A DNA stretch of 64,000 nt from Gammaproteobacteria bacterium (lineage in GTDB: Bacteria; Pseudomonadota; Gammaproteobacteria; JABHGC01), in the NCBI GenBank assembly GCA_027077805.1, contig JALWTS010000044.1, positions 62,001 through 126,000 on the forward strand, given 5' to 3'. Positions within the stretch are counted from its first letter, which is position 1, and every line of letters begins with the position of its first letter. The position numbers and the translations under genes are program-made. Of this stretch, positions 28,851 through 38,870 are shown one piece after another. Under the pieces are notes generated by a model. It did not search any database and was not told the DNA's origin. It saw only the letters and a program-made list of their open reading frames with translations.

Positions 28851-28853
28851 CAC

Positions 28854-29588
28854 CTATTGTAAAGGCACAATCGTTTGATAATTTACTTCAAATTCCATTT
28901 GCCCTTGATGTATGGCAAGGGCTAAACGATGATTAACGCTTGGACTGCTTAAAAAAAATTGCCAATTCTCTGGATGATCATCTCGTTGTGCAACAAACTG
29001 AATTTGAATCTTGTTTTGATGGATAAATTGATAAGAAAAATGATCCAATGGAATGCTAATTCCTTGCCCACAAGCCTTGATGTAGGCTTCTTTTAGTGTC
29101 CAATAATCAAAAAATCGACTCACTTGTTGTGCGGATTCAAGTTTAAGCAAATCTTGATATTCTAAGGGTGAAAAAAAACGTTTCGCAATCTCTAAGCCCG
29201 CATGTTGCCGTTGGCAATATTCTACATCTACCCCAATATCCTGTTCTAACATCACCGCACAGACTACCATACCCTCTGTATGTGATAAATTAAATCGCAA
29301 TGGTAAAAAATCCGCCGTTGGTGGAATAATTTCAGGTTTACCATGGGTATTTTTACTAAAACGCCAATCTTGTGGTGCAATATCGGCATAAAATGACAAA
29401 ACCGAGCGTACTAAAGCTCTAGTGACTAAATGTTGGTGTTGATGTTTGGCAAAATGAAAGCGTAACCGTCGTTGTTCTTCTTCAGGTTGTAGTAAACGCT
29501 GGTATTGTTGTAATAATTGTGGGTCTTGAATTTTATCAGAATGACAAATCCAGCAGTGGACTTGCTCAGGGCTTAAGTTTAATCGCAT
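28854..29588 (-). CDS. 4'-phosphopantetheinyl transferase, Sfp type
   Basis: Sfp-type enzymes transfer the phosphopantetheine arm of CoA to a serine of carrier proteins. In the 244-residue protein, 'FNLSHTEGMVVCAV' at about residues 98-111, 'DIGVDVEYCQR' near 118 (magnesium-binding Asp and Glu), and 'RFFDYWTLKEAYIKACGQGI' near 158-177 (Trp-x-x-Lys-Glu) are the family motifs. The start codon at 29588 abuts the U-tract of the fba terminator, and its only Shine-Dalgarno-like sequence (GTGAGG) lies in the hairpin arm, 11 bases before ATG. No polyketide or peptide synthase is in the window, so the target could simply be fatty-acid ACP. Confidence 0.9.
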   Translation of the reverse strand: MRLNLSPEQVHCWICHSDKIQDPQLLQQYQRLLQPEEEQRRLRFHFAKHQHQHLVTRALVRSVLSFYADIAPQDWRFSKNTHGKPEIIPPTADFLPLRFNLSHTEGMVVCAVMLEQDIGVDVEYCQRQHAGLEIAKRFFSPLEYQDLLKLESAQQVSRFFDYWTLKEAYIKACGQGISIPLDHFSYQFIHQNKIQIQFVAQRDDHPENWQFFLSSPSVNHRLALAIHQGQMEFEVNYQTIVPLQ

Positions 29589-29595
29589 AAAAAAA

Positions 29596-29623
29596 ATATC
29601 CTCACGTTTTTGCGTGAGGATAT
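29596..29623 (-). terminator. Terminator of fba, abutting the next start codon
   Basis: A perfect 11-bp stem ATATCCTCACG/CGTGAGGATAT with a 6-base loop is followed on the minus strand by an unbroken T run and then ATG of the phosphopantetheinyl transferase gene. It is a strong intrinsic terminator at the end of the tkt-gap-pgk-pyk-fba stretch. The arm nearest the start codon contains GTGAGG, the only ribosome-site candidate for the next gene. Confidence 0.85.
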
Positions 29624-29651
29624 ACCCTATTAATCAATCGAAAAAAGCCCA

Positions 29652-30716
29652 TTAATTAACGTTAGCGTCTAATTCACCACTATCGTAACGTGTAACCATG
29701 ACTTCTAAATTGATGGGATCAATCTTAGAAGCATTACCTGCTGTCCCAAAGGCTTCATAGCGAGCAATACAAATATCACGCATGGCTTGAGTCGCTGCTT
29801 TAAGATATTTTCTTGGGTCAAAATTAGCCGTATTTTCGTTAAGATGACGACGAATTGCACCCGTTGATGCCATTCTTAAGTCAGTATCAATATTCACTTT
29901 AGCCACCCCATGTTTAATGCCTTCTTGAATTTCTTCAACAGGAACACCATAGGTTTCACCCATTTCACCACCATTTTCATTGATAATTTTCAACCAATCT
30001 TGAGGAACAGAAGACGAACCATGCATAACCAAATGCGTATTTGGAATACGCGCATGGATTTCTTTGATGCGTTCAATGGCTAAAATATCACCACTTGGTG
30101 GACGAGTAAATTTGTAAGCACCATGACTAGTACCAATGGCAATCGCTAGTGCATCAACATTCGTTGCCTTGACAAAATCAGCGGCTTCACCTGGATCAGT
30201 TAATAGTTGATCATGGCTGAGTTGACCTTCGGCACCAGAACCATCTTCTTCGCCCGCCATACCCGTTTCTAATGAACCTAAACAACCTAACTCACCTTCC
30301 ACTGAAACCCCACACGCATGTGCCATTTCAACCACACGACGAGTAACATCAACATTGTATTCAAAACTTGCTGGTGTTTTCATATCTTCTTTTAATGAAC
30401 CATCCATCATGACGGAAGAAAAACCCAGTTGAATGGAACGTTGGCAAACACTAGGAGATGCCCCATGATCTTGATGTACCACGACAGGAATATGTGGATA
30501 TTGTTCAATTGCAGCTGCAATTAAATGACGTAAAAATGGGGCACCTGCATAAGAACGAGCCCCCGCAGACGCTTGCACAATCACAGGACTGTCAGTTTTA
30601 TCAGCTGCCTGCATAATTGCTTGCATTTGTTCCATATTGTTTACGTTAAAGGCAGGTACGCCATAACCATGCTCAGCCGCATGATCCAATAATTGACGTA
30701 AAGAAATTAATGCCAT
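29652..30716 (-). CDS. fba: Fructose-bisphosphate aldolase, class II, Calvin-cycle subtype
   Basis: The enzyme condenses dihydroxyacetone phosphate with glyceraldehyde 3-phosphate (and with erythrose 4-phosphate in the Calvin cycle), using zinc. The 354-residue protein shows '[19 protein letters not shown]' near residue 76 (zinc His and catalytic Asp), '[17 protein letters not shown]' near 135, '[13 protein letters not shown]' near 191 and '[10 protein letters not shown]' near 229. These match the CbbA/Calvin subtype rather than the E. coli FbaA type as I recall them. It is last in the tkt-gap-pgk-pyk-fba run and is closed by a strong terminator. No RuBisCO gene is present in this window. Confidence 0.95.
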   Translation of the reverse strand: MALISLRQLLDHAAEHGYGVPAFNVNNMEQMQAIMQAADKTDSPVIVQASAGARSYAGAPFLRHLIAAAIEQYPHIPVVVHQDHGASPSVCQRSIQLGFSSVMMDGSLKEDMKTPASFEYNVDVTRRVVEMAHACGVSVEGELGCLGSLETGMAGEEDGSGAEGQLSHDQLLTDPGEAADFVKATNVDALAIAIGTSHGAYKFTRPPSGDILAIERIKEIHARIPNTHLVMHGSSSVPQDWLKIINENGGEMGETYGVPVEEIQEGIKHGVAKVNIDTDLRMASTGAIRRHLNENTANFDPRKYLKAATQAMRDICIARYEAFGTAGNASKIDPINLEVMVTRYDSGELDANVN

Positions 30717-30844
30717 AAATGTTTCCTCACTCTAGTTTATAAAAAAATTAAGTAAATCACACTGTCAGTGATAGTTACAACCATTTGTCGATTATGTTTA
30801 AGTACATAATCTATTTCATTTTCAATTTTCAAAGTTAGTTAAAC

Positions 30845-32335
30845 TTAGTCCGTCTCATTGATGTTTTCTGGGTCTATTATATTTTCTTTAGACAAATAGC
30901 ATTTGTCCCCAACACAAATAATCTTCATCAAATTCGTACCACCCATTAAGCCTACTTGATCACCCCGAGTAATAATAATTAGATCACCATTACGAATCGC
31001 CCCACGACGTAATAACTCATCTGTGACTTCCTGATTTGTTTCAAATGCGGTGCGACATTCTGCATCAAAACTCACTGGATAAACACCACGATATAAGGTA
31101 ACTTTACGTCGTGTTTCCACATATTTCGTCAAAGCATAAATTGGAATACCTGAGCTAATACGAGACATCCATTGGGTTGTAGAACCTGATTCAGTTAAGG
31201 CTGCAATGGCTTTAACGCCCAAATGATTTGCAGTGTACATTGTTGCCATCGCAATCGCTTCATCAATGCGACCAAATTTAGTATTAATACGGTGATCTGA
31301 TATTTTTGCTAGGTCTTGCTTCTCTGCTTCCATACAAATCCGACTCATAGCTGCAACTGCTTTTGCAGGATAATCGCCCATTGCCGTTTCTTCAGACAAC
31401 ATTACCGCATCCGTGCCATCTAATACCGCATTGGCAACATCAAATACTTCAGCCCGAGTAGGCAAAGGATTATGCACCATACTACGCATCATTTGGGTTG
31501 CTGTAATAACAACGGCATTGGCAGAACGAGACATTTGAATAATACGTTTTTGAGCCGCAGGCAACTCCGCATCACCAATTTCAACCCCTAAATCACCTCT
31601 TGCGATCATTACCGCATCGGATACGGCAATGATTTCTTTTAAGGTTTCTTCTTCTAAGGCCTCTGCTCGCTCGATTTTTGCAATAATACCACCACGACCG
31701 CCTGCGGATTTTAATAAGTCTTTCGCTTCCCTAACATCATCCGCACATCTAGGAAAAGAAATCGCAAGATAATCCGTTTGAATTTCAGCAGCAACTTTAA
31801 TATCTTCCCTATCCTTATCAGTTAAAGAATGTGCCGAAAGCCCACCCCCTTGGCGATTAATACCTTTGTTGTTAGATAACTCACCACCAGAATCAACACG
31901 ACATTGCACTTGGGTGTCAGTTACATGGTTAACCCATAAGATAATACAGCCATCATCAAGTAATAATACATCACCACGAGAAACATCTTTCGGTAAGTCT
32001 TTGTAGGCAATACCAACTCGGTGTTCATCCCCCTCGCATTTAGGACAATTAATATCTAAGGTAAAATTTTGACCGTTTTCTAATACAACTTTTCCCTGCT
32101 TGAATTTTTCAATCCGAATTTTAGGACCTTGCAGATCAACTAGCACCCCAACCTGACGACCATGTGCTCTTGAACGATTACGCACAAATTCTGCCCGATT
32201 TTTATGTTCTTCAGCCGTGCCATGCGAAAAATTCAAACGGACAACATCAACCCCTGCCCGGATCATTTCATCTAAAACTTTAGGGTCATCAGTTGAAGGA
32301 CCTAATGTTGCTACAATTTTGGTTCGTCTGACCAT
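30845..32335 (-). CDS. pyk: Pyruvate kinase
   Basis: Pyruvate kinase converts phosphoenolpyruvate and ADP to pyruvate and ATP. The 496-residue protein starts 'RRTKIVATLGPSTDDP' and has 'VRLNFSHGT', the ADP/metal region 'IIAKIERAEALE', 'VMIARGDLGVEIG', and 'ITATQMMRSMVHNPLPTRAE'. The C-terminal allosteric domain ends with 'GDLIIITRGDQVGLMGGTNLMKI'. 'LDINCPKCEGDEH' in the B domain adds two cysteines. It lies 45 bp after pgk and 128 bp before fba; that interval has an 8-bp inverted repeat at 30790-30811 without a T run. Confidence 0.96.
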   Translation of the reverse strand: MVRRTKIVATLGPSTDDPKVLDEMIRAGVDVVRLNFSHGTAEEHKNRAEFVRNRSRAHGRQVGVLVDLQGPKIRIEKFKQGKVVLENGQNFTLDINCPKCEGDEHRVGIAYKDLPKDVSRGDVLLLDDGCIILWVNHVTDTQVQCRVDSGGELSNNKGINRQGGGLSAHSLTDKDREDIKVAAEIQTDYLAISFPRCADDVREAKDLLKSAGGRGGIIAKIERAEALEEETLKEIIAVSDAVMIARGDLGVEIGDAELPAAQKRIIQMSRSANAVVITATQMMRSMVHNPLPTRAEVFDVANAVLDGTDAVMLSEETAMGDYPAKAVAAMSRICMEAEKQDLAKISDHRINTKFGRIDEAIAMATMYTANHLGVKAIAALTESGSTTQWMSRISSGIPIYALTKYVETRRKVTLYRGVYPVSFDAECRTAFETNQEVTDELLRRGAIRNGDLIIITRGDQVGLMGGTNLMKIICVGDKCYLSKENIIDPENINETD

Positions 32336-32380
32336 GATGTCTGTTTCTTTTAATCAATACTGTACTGATATAAAAAATCT

Positions 32381-33559
32381 TTAATTCTTAGCTCTATCTT
32401 CTAAAATAGCAACCGCAGGTAATTTTTTGCCTTCTAAAAACTCTAGAAAAGCACCACCACCTGTTGAAATATAAGAAATTTTATCGGCAATGTTATATTT
32501 ATCTACGGCAGCTAAGGTATCACCTCCACCTGCAATAGAAAAGGCAGAACTTTCAGCAATGGCAGTTGCTAATGCTTTCGTTCCTTCCCCAAATTGGTCG
32601 AATTCAAATACGCCAACGGGTCCGTTCCAAACAATGGTCCCTGCTGTTTTTAAAATTTCTGCTAATTTGCTCGAAGTTTCAGGACCAATATCGAAGATCA
32701 TATCATCATCGTCAACTTGATCAACGCCTTTTAAACTTGCTTTGGCAGTTTTGGAAAACGCTTTCGCACAAACGACATCTACTGGTACAGGAATATCACC
32801 ATTTCTCGCTTGCGCTACTTCGGTTAAGCGGGCTGCCTCATCAACTAAATCCGCTTCATATAAAGATTTTCCAACTGAATTGCCTGCAGCGGCAATAAAA
32901 GTATTTGCAATACCACCACCAACAATTAATTGATCCACAATATTTGATAATGAATCCAATACCGTTAGCTTAGTAGAAACTTTAGAACCACCCACAATAG
33001 CAACCATGGGTCTAGCAGGATTATCTAATGCTTTACCCAAAGCATCTAATTCTTTGGCAAGTAAAGGCCCAGCACAAGCAATAGGTGCATACTTAGCAAC
33101 ACCATGCGTTGAAGCCTGTGCTCGATGTGCCGTACCAAAGGCATCCATTACATAAACATCACATAAACTTGCCATTTTTTTTGCAAGTTCCTCTTCATTT
33201 TTCTTTTCACCCACATTAAAACGCACATTTTCGCATAAGACAACATCACCATCAGCAAGCACTACACCATCCAACCAGTCTTTCACTAACCGTACTGGCT
33301 TATCAAGTAACTTACCTAAATGTTCTGCCACAGGTTTTAGTGAATATTCTTCGTTATACTCCCCCTCTTTAGGACGTCCTAAATGCGACATTAGCATCAC
33401 CTTACCCCCCATTTCTAATACTTTTTGAATGGTGGGTAATGAGGCTTGAATGCGTTTATCACTCCTTACTTCACCATCTTCAATGGGTACATTTAAATCC
33501 TGACGGATTAATACGCGTTTTCCGTTAAGGTCTAAATCTGTCATTTTTAATACTGACAT
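32381..33559 (-). CDS. pgk: Phosphoglycerate kinase
   Basis: Pgk interconverts 1,3-bisphosphoglycerate/ADP and 3-phosphoglycerate/ATP in glycolysis and the Calvin cycle. The 392-residue product starts '[20 protein letters not shown]', like the enteric protein. ATG 33559 is chosen because an upstream TTG would add six residues overlapping the ribosome site (GGAAG). Further signatures are '[17 protein letters not shown]', '[17 protein letters not shown]', '[18 protein letters not shown]', and '[15 protein letters not shown]'. A hairpin lies in the 59-bp gap after gap. It is followed by pyk. Confidence 0.97.
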   Translation of the reverse strand: MSVLKMTDLDLNGKRVLIRQDLNVPIEDGEVRSDKRIQASLPTIQKVLEMGGKVMLMSHLGRPKEGEYNEEYSLKPVAEHLGKLLDKPVRLVKDWLDGVVLADGDVVLCENVRFNVGEKKNEEELAKKMASLCDVYVMDAFGTAHRAQASTHGVAKYAPIACAGPLLAKELDALGKALDNPARPMVAIVGGSKVSTKLTVLDSLSNIVDQLIVGGGIANTFIAAAGNSVGKSLYEADLVDEAARLTEVAQARNGDIPVPVDVVCAKAFSKTAKASLKGVDQVDDDDMIFDIGPETSSKLAEILKTAGTIVWNGPVGVFEFDQFGEGTKALATAIAESSAFSIAGGGDTLAAVDKYNIADKISYISTGGGAFLEFLEGKKLPAVAILEDRAKN

Positions 33560-33580
33560 TTTTTTAACTTCCCTCAAATA

Positions 33581-33602
33581 AACGCCTGCAAATACAGGCG
33601 TT
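33581..33602 (-). terminator. Hairpin between gap and pgk
   Basis: An 8-bp stem AACGCCTG/CAGGCGTT with loop CAAATA lies between gap and pgk. On the transcribed minus strand it is followed by TATTTG, a poor U-tract, so it may be a partial terminator or an RNA-processing or stability element setting gap/pgk ratios. Confidence 0.5.
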
Positions 33603-33618
33603 TTTGACTTTTTGACGA

Positions 33619-34632
33619 TTATTTTGCATTCATTAATGCAAGCGTAGTATCTAACATACGATTAGAAAAACCCCATTCGTTATCATACCAAGATAATACT
33701 TTCACTAAGGTGCCACCCGTAACTTTCGTTAAGGTTGAATCATAATTGGAAGTAGTGGTCGTATGATTAAAGTCAATTGAGACCAACGGTGCCTCATTGT
33801 AAGATAAAATACCTTTTAACTCACCTTCTGCCGCCTCCTTCATAATGGCATCAATTTCGTCTTTACTCGTTTCTCTTGCCGCAACAAAACATAAATCTAC
33901 CACAGAAACATTGATCGTTGGCACCCGAATCGCAAAACCATCTAATTTGCCATTTAATTCGGGTAATACTAAACCAACGGCTGCTGCCGCACCAGTTTTG
34001 GTAGGAATCATTGATTGTGTTGCAGAACGCGCACGACGTAAATCAGAATGATACACATCCGTTAATACTTGGTCATTGGTATAAGAATGTACTGTTGTCA
34101 TTAAACCGTGAACTAAACCAATTTTTTCATGCAATGGTTTTACTAACGGTGCTAAACAGTTAGTCGTACAAGACGCATTAGAAATAACCGTATCACTGGA
34201 TTTTAATACGTCATGATTCACACCATAAACAATAGTAGCATCTACGTCTTTACCACCTGGCGCTGAAATCACAACTTTTTTTGCACCTCCCTGTAAGTGC
34301 GCACTTGCTTTTTCTTTGCTTGCAAAAAAACCAGTACATTCATGCACGACATCGACCCCCAATTCACCCCAAGGTAATTCGGCAGGATTACGGTTAGATA
34401 AAACTTTAATTTTGTCCCCATTTACCACTAAGTTATCCCCTTCCACTGACACATCACCAGGGAAAGAACCATGAGCAGTATCATATTTAGTTAGATGAGC
34501 ATTAACATTGGCATCGCCTAGATCATTAATCGCAACAATTTGAATTTCATCCGTACGATTCGCTTCATATAAAGCTCTCAAAACATTACGACCAATACGA
34601 CCATAACCATTAATTGCTACTTTAACTGTCAT
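33619..34632 (-). CDS. gap: Glyceraldehyde-3-phosphate dehydrogenase, type I
   Basis: GAPDH (337 residues) oxidises glyceraldehyde 3-phosphate with NAD(P)+ and phosphate, or runs in reverse for carbon fixation. Visible motifs are '[17 protein letters not shown]' (Rossmann), '[15 protein letters not shown]' with the catalytic Cys near residue 153, '[13 protein letters not shown]' with the catalytic His, '[18 protein letters not shown]', and '[15 protein letters not shown]' at the end. It lies 42 bp after tkt and before pgk, all one direction. Confidence 0.97.
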   Translation of the reverse strand: MTVKVAINGYGRIGRNVLRALYEANRTDEIQIVAINDLGDANVNAHLTKYDTAHGSFPGDVSVEGDNLVVNGDKIKVLSNRNPAELPWGELGVDVVHECTGFFASKEKASAHLQGGAKKVVISAPGGKDVDATIVYGVNHDVLKSSDTVISNASCTTNCLAPLVKPLHEKIGLVHGLMTTVHSYTNDQVLTDVYHSDLRRARSATQSMIPTKTGAAAAVGLVLPELNGKLDGFAIRVPTINVSVVDLCFVAARETSKDEIDAIMKEAAEGELKGILSYNEAPLVSIDFNHTTTTSNYDSTLTKVTGGTLVKVLSWYDNEWGFSNRMLDTTLALMNAK

Positions 34633-34674
34633 TCATTTTCTCCGTTTTATATTAAATAAACTTTTACTAAAAAT

Positions 34675-36663
34675 TTATGAGCACACTGTTTCAACTGCTT
34701 TAACCACATTATCCACAGTAAACCCAAAATGTTCAAACAAAGCACCTGCGGGTGCTGATTCACCAAAGCTGTCAATCCCAATCACCTCACCTTGTAAACC
34801 GACATATTTACGCCAATAGTCAGTAACACCTGCTTCTACTGCGACTCTAGCAGTGATATTACTTGGTAATACCGATTCTTTGTAGGCTTGATCTTGGGCA
34901 TCAAATGTATCCGTAGATGGCATGGAAACTACTCTCACTTTTTGTGAACATTGCTTGACAGCATCCATTGCTAATGAAACTTCAGAGCCTGTGGCAATAA
35001 TAATGGCATCAGGCTGACCATCACAGTCCGCAATAATATAACCACCTTTCGCAATATTGCTAAGGGTTTCAGCCGTTCTTTCTTGATGTGGCAAGCCTTG
35101 GCGTGAAAAAATCAAACTCACAGGACCATTTGTTCGTTCAATGGCAACTTTCCAAGCCACCGCAGATTCTACCGCATCACAAGGACGCCATACTGACATA
35201 TTAGGGATATAACGTAGGGTAGCCGTTTGTTCCACAGGCTGATGAGTAGGCCCATCTTCACCTAAACCAATTGAATCATGAGTATAAACAAAAATACTAG
35301 GTACTTTCATTAATGCTGCCATTCTTAAGGCATTACGCGCATATTCTGAAAACATTAAAAAGGTGGCACCATAAGGGATAAAACCACCATGTAAGGCAAT
35401 CCCATTCATAATGGCTGACATACCAAATTCCCTAACCCCATAATAAATATAGTTACCATCAAATTCTTCTTTACTAATACCTTTAGAACCCGACCACAAG
35501 GTTAAGTTTGAACCGGCTAAATCAGCAGACCCCCCTAATAATTCAGGCAACATTGGACCATAACCATTGATAGCATTTTGAGACGCTTTTCTTGAAGCAA
35601 TTTTTTCTTGTTTGGCATTGACAGAATCAATAAATTCATTGGCTTTAACTTGCCAGTCACTAGGTAATTCACCCTTAATGCGACGTTCAAACTCTGCGGC
35701 AAGTTCTGGATAATTCGCTTTATATTGGGCAAATTTTTGATTCCACTCGGCTTCTGATTGATTGCCTTGCTCCTTATGATCCCAGGCTTGATACACATCC
35801 TCTGGAATCACAAATGGATCGTGATTCCAAGCTAAAAATTCACGAGAGGCTTTGATTTCCTCCTCTCCCAAAGGTGCCCCATGACAGTTATGCGTCCCCC
35901 CTAAATTTGGTGCACCATAACCAATTGTCGTTTTACAACAAATCAAGGTAGGTTTATCAGTAACGGCTTTTGCGGCCGCCACAGCTTGCTTAATCGCATC
36001 AGAATCATGACCATCAACATCGGCAATCACATGCCAACCATAAGCCTCAAAACGCTTTGGCGTATCATCTGTAAACCAGCCTTCAACATGACCGTCAATA
36101 GAAATGCCATTGTCATCCCAAAACGCAATTAATTTCCCTAAACCTAATGTTCCTGCTAATGAACAAGCCTCATGAGAAATACCTTCCATTAAACAACCAT
36201 CCCCTAAAAATACATAGGTATTATGATCGACAATGGTATACCCTTCTTTGTTAAACTGCCCTGCTAAAGTTTTTTCGGCAATTGCCATACCAACCGCATT
36301 AGTAATCCCTTGACCTAAAGGCCCAGTAGTAGTTTCAACCCCAGGAGCATAACCATATTCTGGATGACCAGGTGTTTTAGAATGAAGCTGTCTAAAATTC
36401 TTTAATTCCTCCATAGGCAGATCATAGCCTGTTAAATGTAATAAAGAATAAATTAACATGGAACCATGACCATTAGATAAAATAAATCGATCACGATCCG
36501 CCCATTTCGGGTTATTTGGATTGTGTTTTAAAAAATCGTTCCATAAAACTTCTGCAATATCAGCCATACCCATAGGGGCACCTGGATGTCCTGATTTTGC
36601 TTTTTGCACTGCATCCATACTTAGTGCACGTATCGCATTCGCTAGTTCTCTCCGAGAGGTCAT
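34675..36663 (-). CDS. tkt: Transketolase
   Basis: Transketolase moves two-carbon units between sugar phosphates using thiamine diphosphate (pentose phosphate and Calvin cycles). The sequence AAGGAGATGGTAATG decides the start: the first ATG directly touches GGAG, while the second (36663) has ideal 6-base spacing and gives '[19 protein letters not shown]', aligning with E. coli TktA. The 662-residue protein shows '[20 protein letters not shown]', '[18 protein letters not shown]', ThDP motif '[14 protein letters not shown]', and '[19 protein letters not shown]'. It is first in the tkt-gap-pgk-pyk-fba run, an order I recall from autotrophic and methylotrophic gammaproteobacteria. Confidence 0.97.
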   Translation of the reverse strand: MTSRRELANAIRALSMDAVQKAKSGHPGAPMGMADIAEVLWNDFLKHNPNNPKWADRDRFILSNGHGSMLIYSLLHLTGYDLPMEELKNFRQLHSKTPGHPEYGYAPGVETTTGPLGQGITNAVGMAIAEKTLAGQFNKEGYTIVDHNTYVFLGDGCLMEGISHEACSLAGTLGLGKLIAFWDDNGISIDGHVEGWFTDDTPKRFEAYGWHVIADVDGHDSDAIKQAVAAAKAVTDKPTLICCKTTIGYGAPNLGGTHNCHGAPLGEEEIKASREFLAWNHDPFVIPEDVYQAWDHKEQGNQSEAEWNQKFAQYKANYPELAAEFERRIKGELPSDWQVKANEFIDSVNAKQEKIASRKASQNAINGYGPMLPELLGGSADLAGSNLTLWSGSKGISKEEFDGNYIYYGVREFGMSAIMNGIALHGGFIPYGATFLMFSEYARNALRMAALMKVPSIFVYTHDSIGLGEDGPTHQPVEQTATLRYIPNMSVWRPCDAVESAVAWKVAIERTNGPVSLIFSRQGLPHQERTAETLSNIAKGGYIIADCDGQPDAIIIATGSEVSLAMDAVKQCSQKVRVVSMPSTDTFDAQDQAYKESVLPSNITARVAVEAGVTDYWRKYVGLQGEVIGIDSFGESAPAGALFEHFGFTVDNVVKAVETVCS

Positions 36664-36969
36664 TACCATCTCCTTAAATTATTTAAAAACAAAACGCTCT
36701 ATTCCATAGACTAGAATTGAAACAGAACCACAAAAATAAACAGTTTTTGACCAAAATTTTACGGATAGTAAGGAATACAACCTACCTAACCCAATAGTTG
36801 GGTATGACTATCCACTTTGTTGACATACTTAAGCCACAGGATGATACAAATCAGAACTGAACCCGTCAAGAAAAAATCAGATTTTTTTTAAGAAAAATTG
36901 GGGAAAATCAAAAAAAACCAATCAATTTAAGCAGTGTTTGATTGGTTTTTTTGATAATTAGAAATATCA
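36664..36969. other. Non-coding interval between tkt and the PLD-like gene
   Basis: These 306 bp must carry the promoter of the tkt-gap-pgk-pyk-fba run, but I cannot pick a convincing -35/-10 pair on the minus strand. A small hairpin ACCCAA-TAG-TTGGGT lies at 36789-36803. On the plus strand a TTGACA occurs near 36822 without a clear downstream gene. The left part of the interval, next to the PLD-like gene, holds the terminator at 36911-36952. No ORF or RNA gene is supported. Confidence 0.6.
36911..36952 (-). terminator. Bidirectional-type terminator after the PLD-like gene
   Basis: A 15-base perfect inverted repeat (AAAAAAACCAATCAA and its complement) surrounds a 12-base loop 18 bp past the PLD-like stop. 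Both ends carry A/T runs, so it can terminate on either strand. Confidence 0.75.
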
Positions 36970-38334
36970 TTACAAATAATCAGATAAATAGGTCGCATAT
37001 AAATAGGCTTTCGTATAATCATTAGTAGTAAAATTCAATAAAAACCAGAGACTGTTTACGGTCTCAATACCAGTAACAGTTAAATCTTGTTGCAATTGTT
37101 CACTCGCTGTCATTGCGACAGTTGGATCAGTGACCACTATACCATACTCATTTGACCATTGATAAGAGCGTCCATTAAAATTCCAAGACCCCGTTAAATA
37201 AACACATTGATCAACCGTCAGGGTTTTAGCATCCATTGCTCTAAGCCATGTCTTTCCCCCATCATTCACCGCAGGCATATTCCATAAGTAAATTTTGGCG
37301 CCTTTGGCAATAAGTGCTGGCCAATAATAGGCAGAAGTAAGATAGGAAAATTCGCCAACAATATTACTGGCTAAAGCATTCGTTAAAATCGTTACTTCCA
37401 CACCAGCATCTAAAGCCGCATGCAATCTATCTAATAAGGCCTGATCAGGGATAAAATAAGGCGTAGCGATTTCAATACTGCTGGTCGCTTGGTCAATTAA
37501 TTCGGCATAAAGTGTATTGACTTGGGTAATAGCAGGCAGTTCATCAGGTTCATTGTTTACGATACGAATCTCAGTATTAGCCTCAGGATTGGCTGTAGAT
37601 AAAGTGGGATAATAACGACAAGTGTCGACCTCAGCATCACAAGTAAGTTGATTTTCTTCGCCCACTTGGCGATTAAAACTATATAAAAAATCATCCACCA
37701 ACGTTTTAAGCACAGGACCACGTATTAAAATGTCGGTTCCTCGCCAAATATTGTTAAATTCCCCTTCCTGTGGTTCTGGCACATCGGCAAAATAACTACT
37801 GCCAATATTACGTCCACCAGCAATGGCTTCTAAACCATAAGACTCACTATCCGCAATTAAGACTTTCTTATTCGCCCCTAAAAGCAAGCCTGTAAAAAAA
37901 TCTTGAGAATTTTGTGGTGTATAGGCTTGGACATTAATACCTGCATTACGCATAGCAGTAATAATAGTAGTAGAAGAGGCCAATTGGGCCGTTGGTGAGT
38001 ATAAAATATTGACATCGACACCCTCTAAGGATTTATTGACCAATTGAGTCGCAATCTCTAAACCTATGGCATTATCTTCAATAACAGTAGTATAAATGTG
38101 AATATGATCTCTTGCTTGACGAATTAAGCGTGTATATTCCGTGTAGGCTTGATTGGCATCCGTTAAACTCATCACCTCATTATTTTGATAACGGCTTGTT
38201 TGGGTTAATTCATCTAATTGGGCTTGAAAAGCCTCCCCTGCTTCACCTTGATAAAGGTGCTGGCATTGTTGTTCAGCCACACTAGCTGAGCTTATACCTA
38301 GTAATAATAAAGCGATACCTAATTTTTTTACCAT
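36970..38334 (-). CDS. Secreted phospholipase D-like protein lacking both catalytic histidines
   Basis: The 454-residue protein has a signal peptide (cleavage after 'SSASVA', residue 20) and two PLD-type halves. The first half has 'GANKKVLIAD...AGGRNIGSSYF', the second 'MDAKTLTVD...LTGSWNFNGRSYQWSNE'. In active enzymes these are HxK(x)4D motifs; here His is Asn (AAT) and Asp (GAT), each one base from a His codon, while Lys, Asp and the following GG-x-N / GS-x-N motifs remain. It is therefore probably not a standard phosphodiesterase; it may bind lipid or nucleic acid, or use a different mechanism. Overall layout resembles cardiolipin synthase-type proteins. Six cysteines suggest disulfides. 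Its start overlaps the stop of the anchored-protein gene (TAATG). Confidence 0.85.
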   Translation of the reverse strand: MVKKLGIALLLLGISSASVAEQQCQHLYQGEAGEAFQAQLDELTQTSRYQNNEVMSLTDANQAYTEYTRLIRQARDHIHIYTTVIEDNAIGLEIATQLVNKSLEGVDVNILYSPTAQLASSTTIITAMRNAGINVQAYTPQNSQDFFTGLLLGANKKVLIADSESYGLEAIAGGRNIGSSYFADVPEPQEGEFNNIWRGTDILIRGPVLKTLVDDFLYSFNRQVGEENQLTCDAEVDTCRYYPTLSTANPEANTEIRIVNNEPDELPAITQVNTLYAELIDQATSSIEIATPYFIPDQALLDRLHAALDAGVEVTILTNALASNIVGEFSYLTSAYYWPALIAKGAKIYLWNMPAVNDGGKTWLRAMDAKTLTVDQCVYLTGSWNFNGRSYQWSNEYGIVVTDPTVAMTASEQLQQDLTVTGIETVNSLWFLLNFTTNDYTKAYLYATYLSDYL

Positions 38335-38870
38335 TATTTTTCTCCTTCCGCAATAAAATTATTCATTAATCGAGCGATTTCCTGTTGTTTCTGTTCCAAA
38401 TCCATTGCTGGATCATCTTTAAGCATTTGTATTTGTTCACGAAAAACTAAAATTCGCTGGCGAATTTGTTCTTGCTGTTCAATATCTGCTTCCGATGCCT
38501 CAGGAATATCAGCATCTTCTCCCCATAGATACATTGCTAACTCATCAATTAATCTATGTTTTTCATCCTCAGCAAGACTGGGATCTGCCATCCAGTAATT
38601 GCGTGAATGGCGAAACTTCTGTTCTGCCTCAACAGGAGAAAGCCTCAAAGAATAAAGCTGGGATTTAACTTGATGTTCTTGCATCAACTGAGTGGTATCG
38701 ACACTTGAAACTGACCTATTCTTAGTCTCAATTGCCGTTTTATTATGAGTAATTTTAACAGTATCAGCCTCAGAATTTGCTGTTACAACCGTCGCTTGTT
38801 GATTCATCCAAAATAAAAAACCCAACAAACCTAACACCAAACCAATAACTAATACATAATGAAACTTCAT
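38334..38870 (-). CDS. Membrane-anchored helical periplasmic protein, partner of the PLD-like protein
   Basis: The ribosome site is GGAGTTTAAAGATG. The 178-residue product has an N-terminal membrane anchor (residues 5-22, 'YVLVIGLVLGLLGFLFW'), a polar Ser/Thr spacer to about residue 60, and then charged alpha-helices to the end. The stop overlaps the PLD-like start by one base, so the two are translated together. The layout (anchor, flexible spacer, helical arm) and the end 'DLEQKQQEIARLMNNFIAEGE' recall lipase-specific foldases (LifO), which are also encoded beside the secreted enzyme they fold. This is a weak resemblance without a clear motif, so I leave the function open. Confidence 0.65.
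   Translation of the reverse strand: MKFHYVLVIGLVLGLLGFLFWMNQQATVVTANSEADTVKITHNKTAIETKNRSVSSVDTTQLMQEHQVKSQLYSLRLSPVEAEQKFRHSRNYWMADPSLAEDEKHRLIDELAMYLWGEDADIPEASEADIEQQEQIRQRILVFREQIQMLKDDPAMDLEQKQQEIARLMNNFIAEGEK

Noticed and set aside
30790..30811. Terminator between pyk and fba
   Set aside because: The 8-bp stem is AT-rich and lacks a following T run on either strand, so evidence for termination is too weak.
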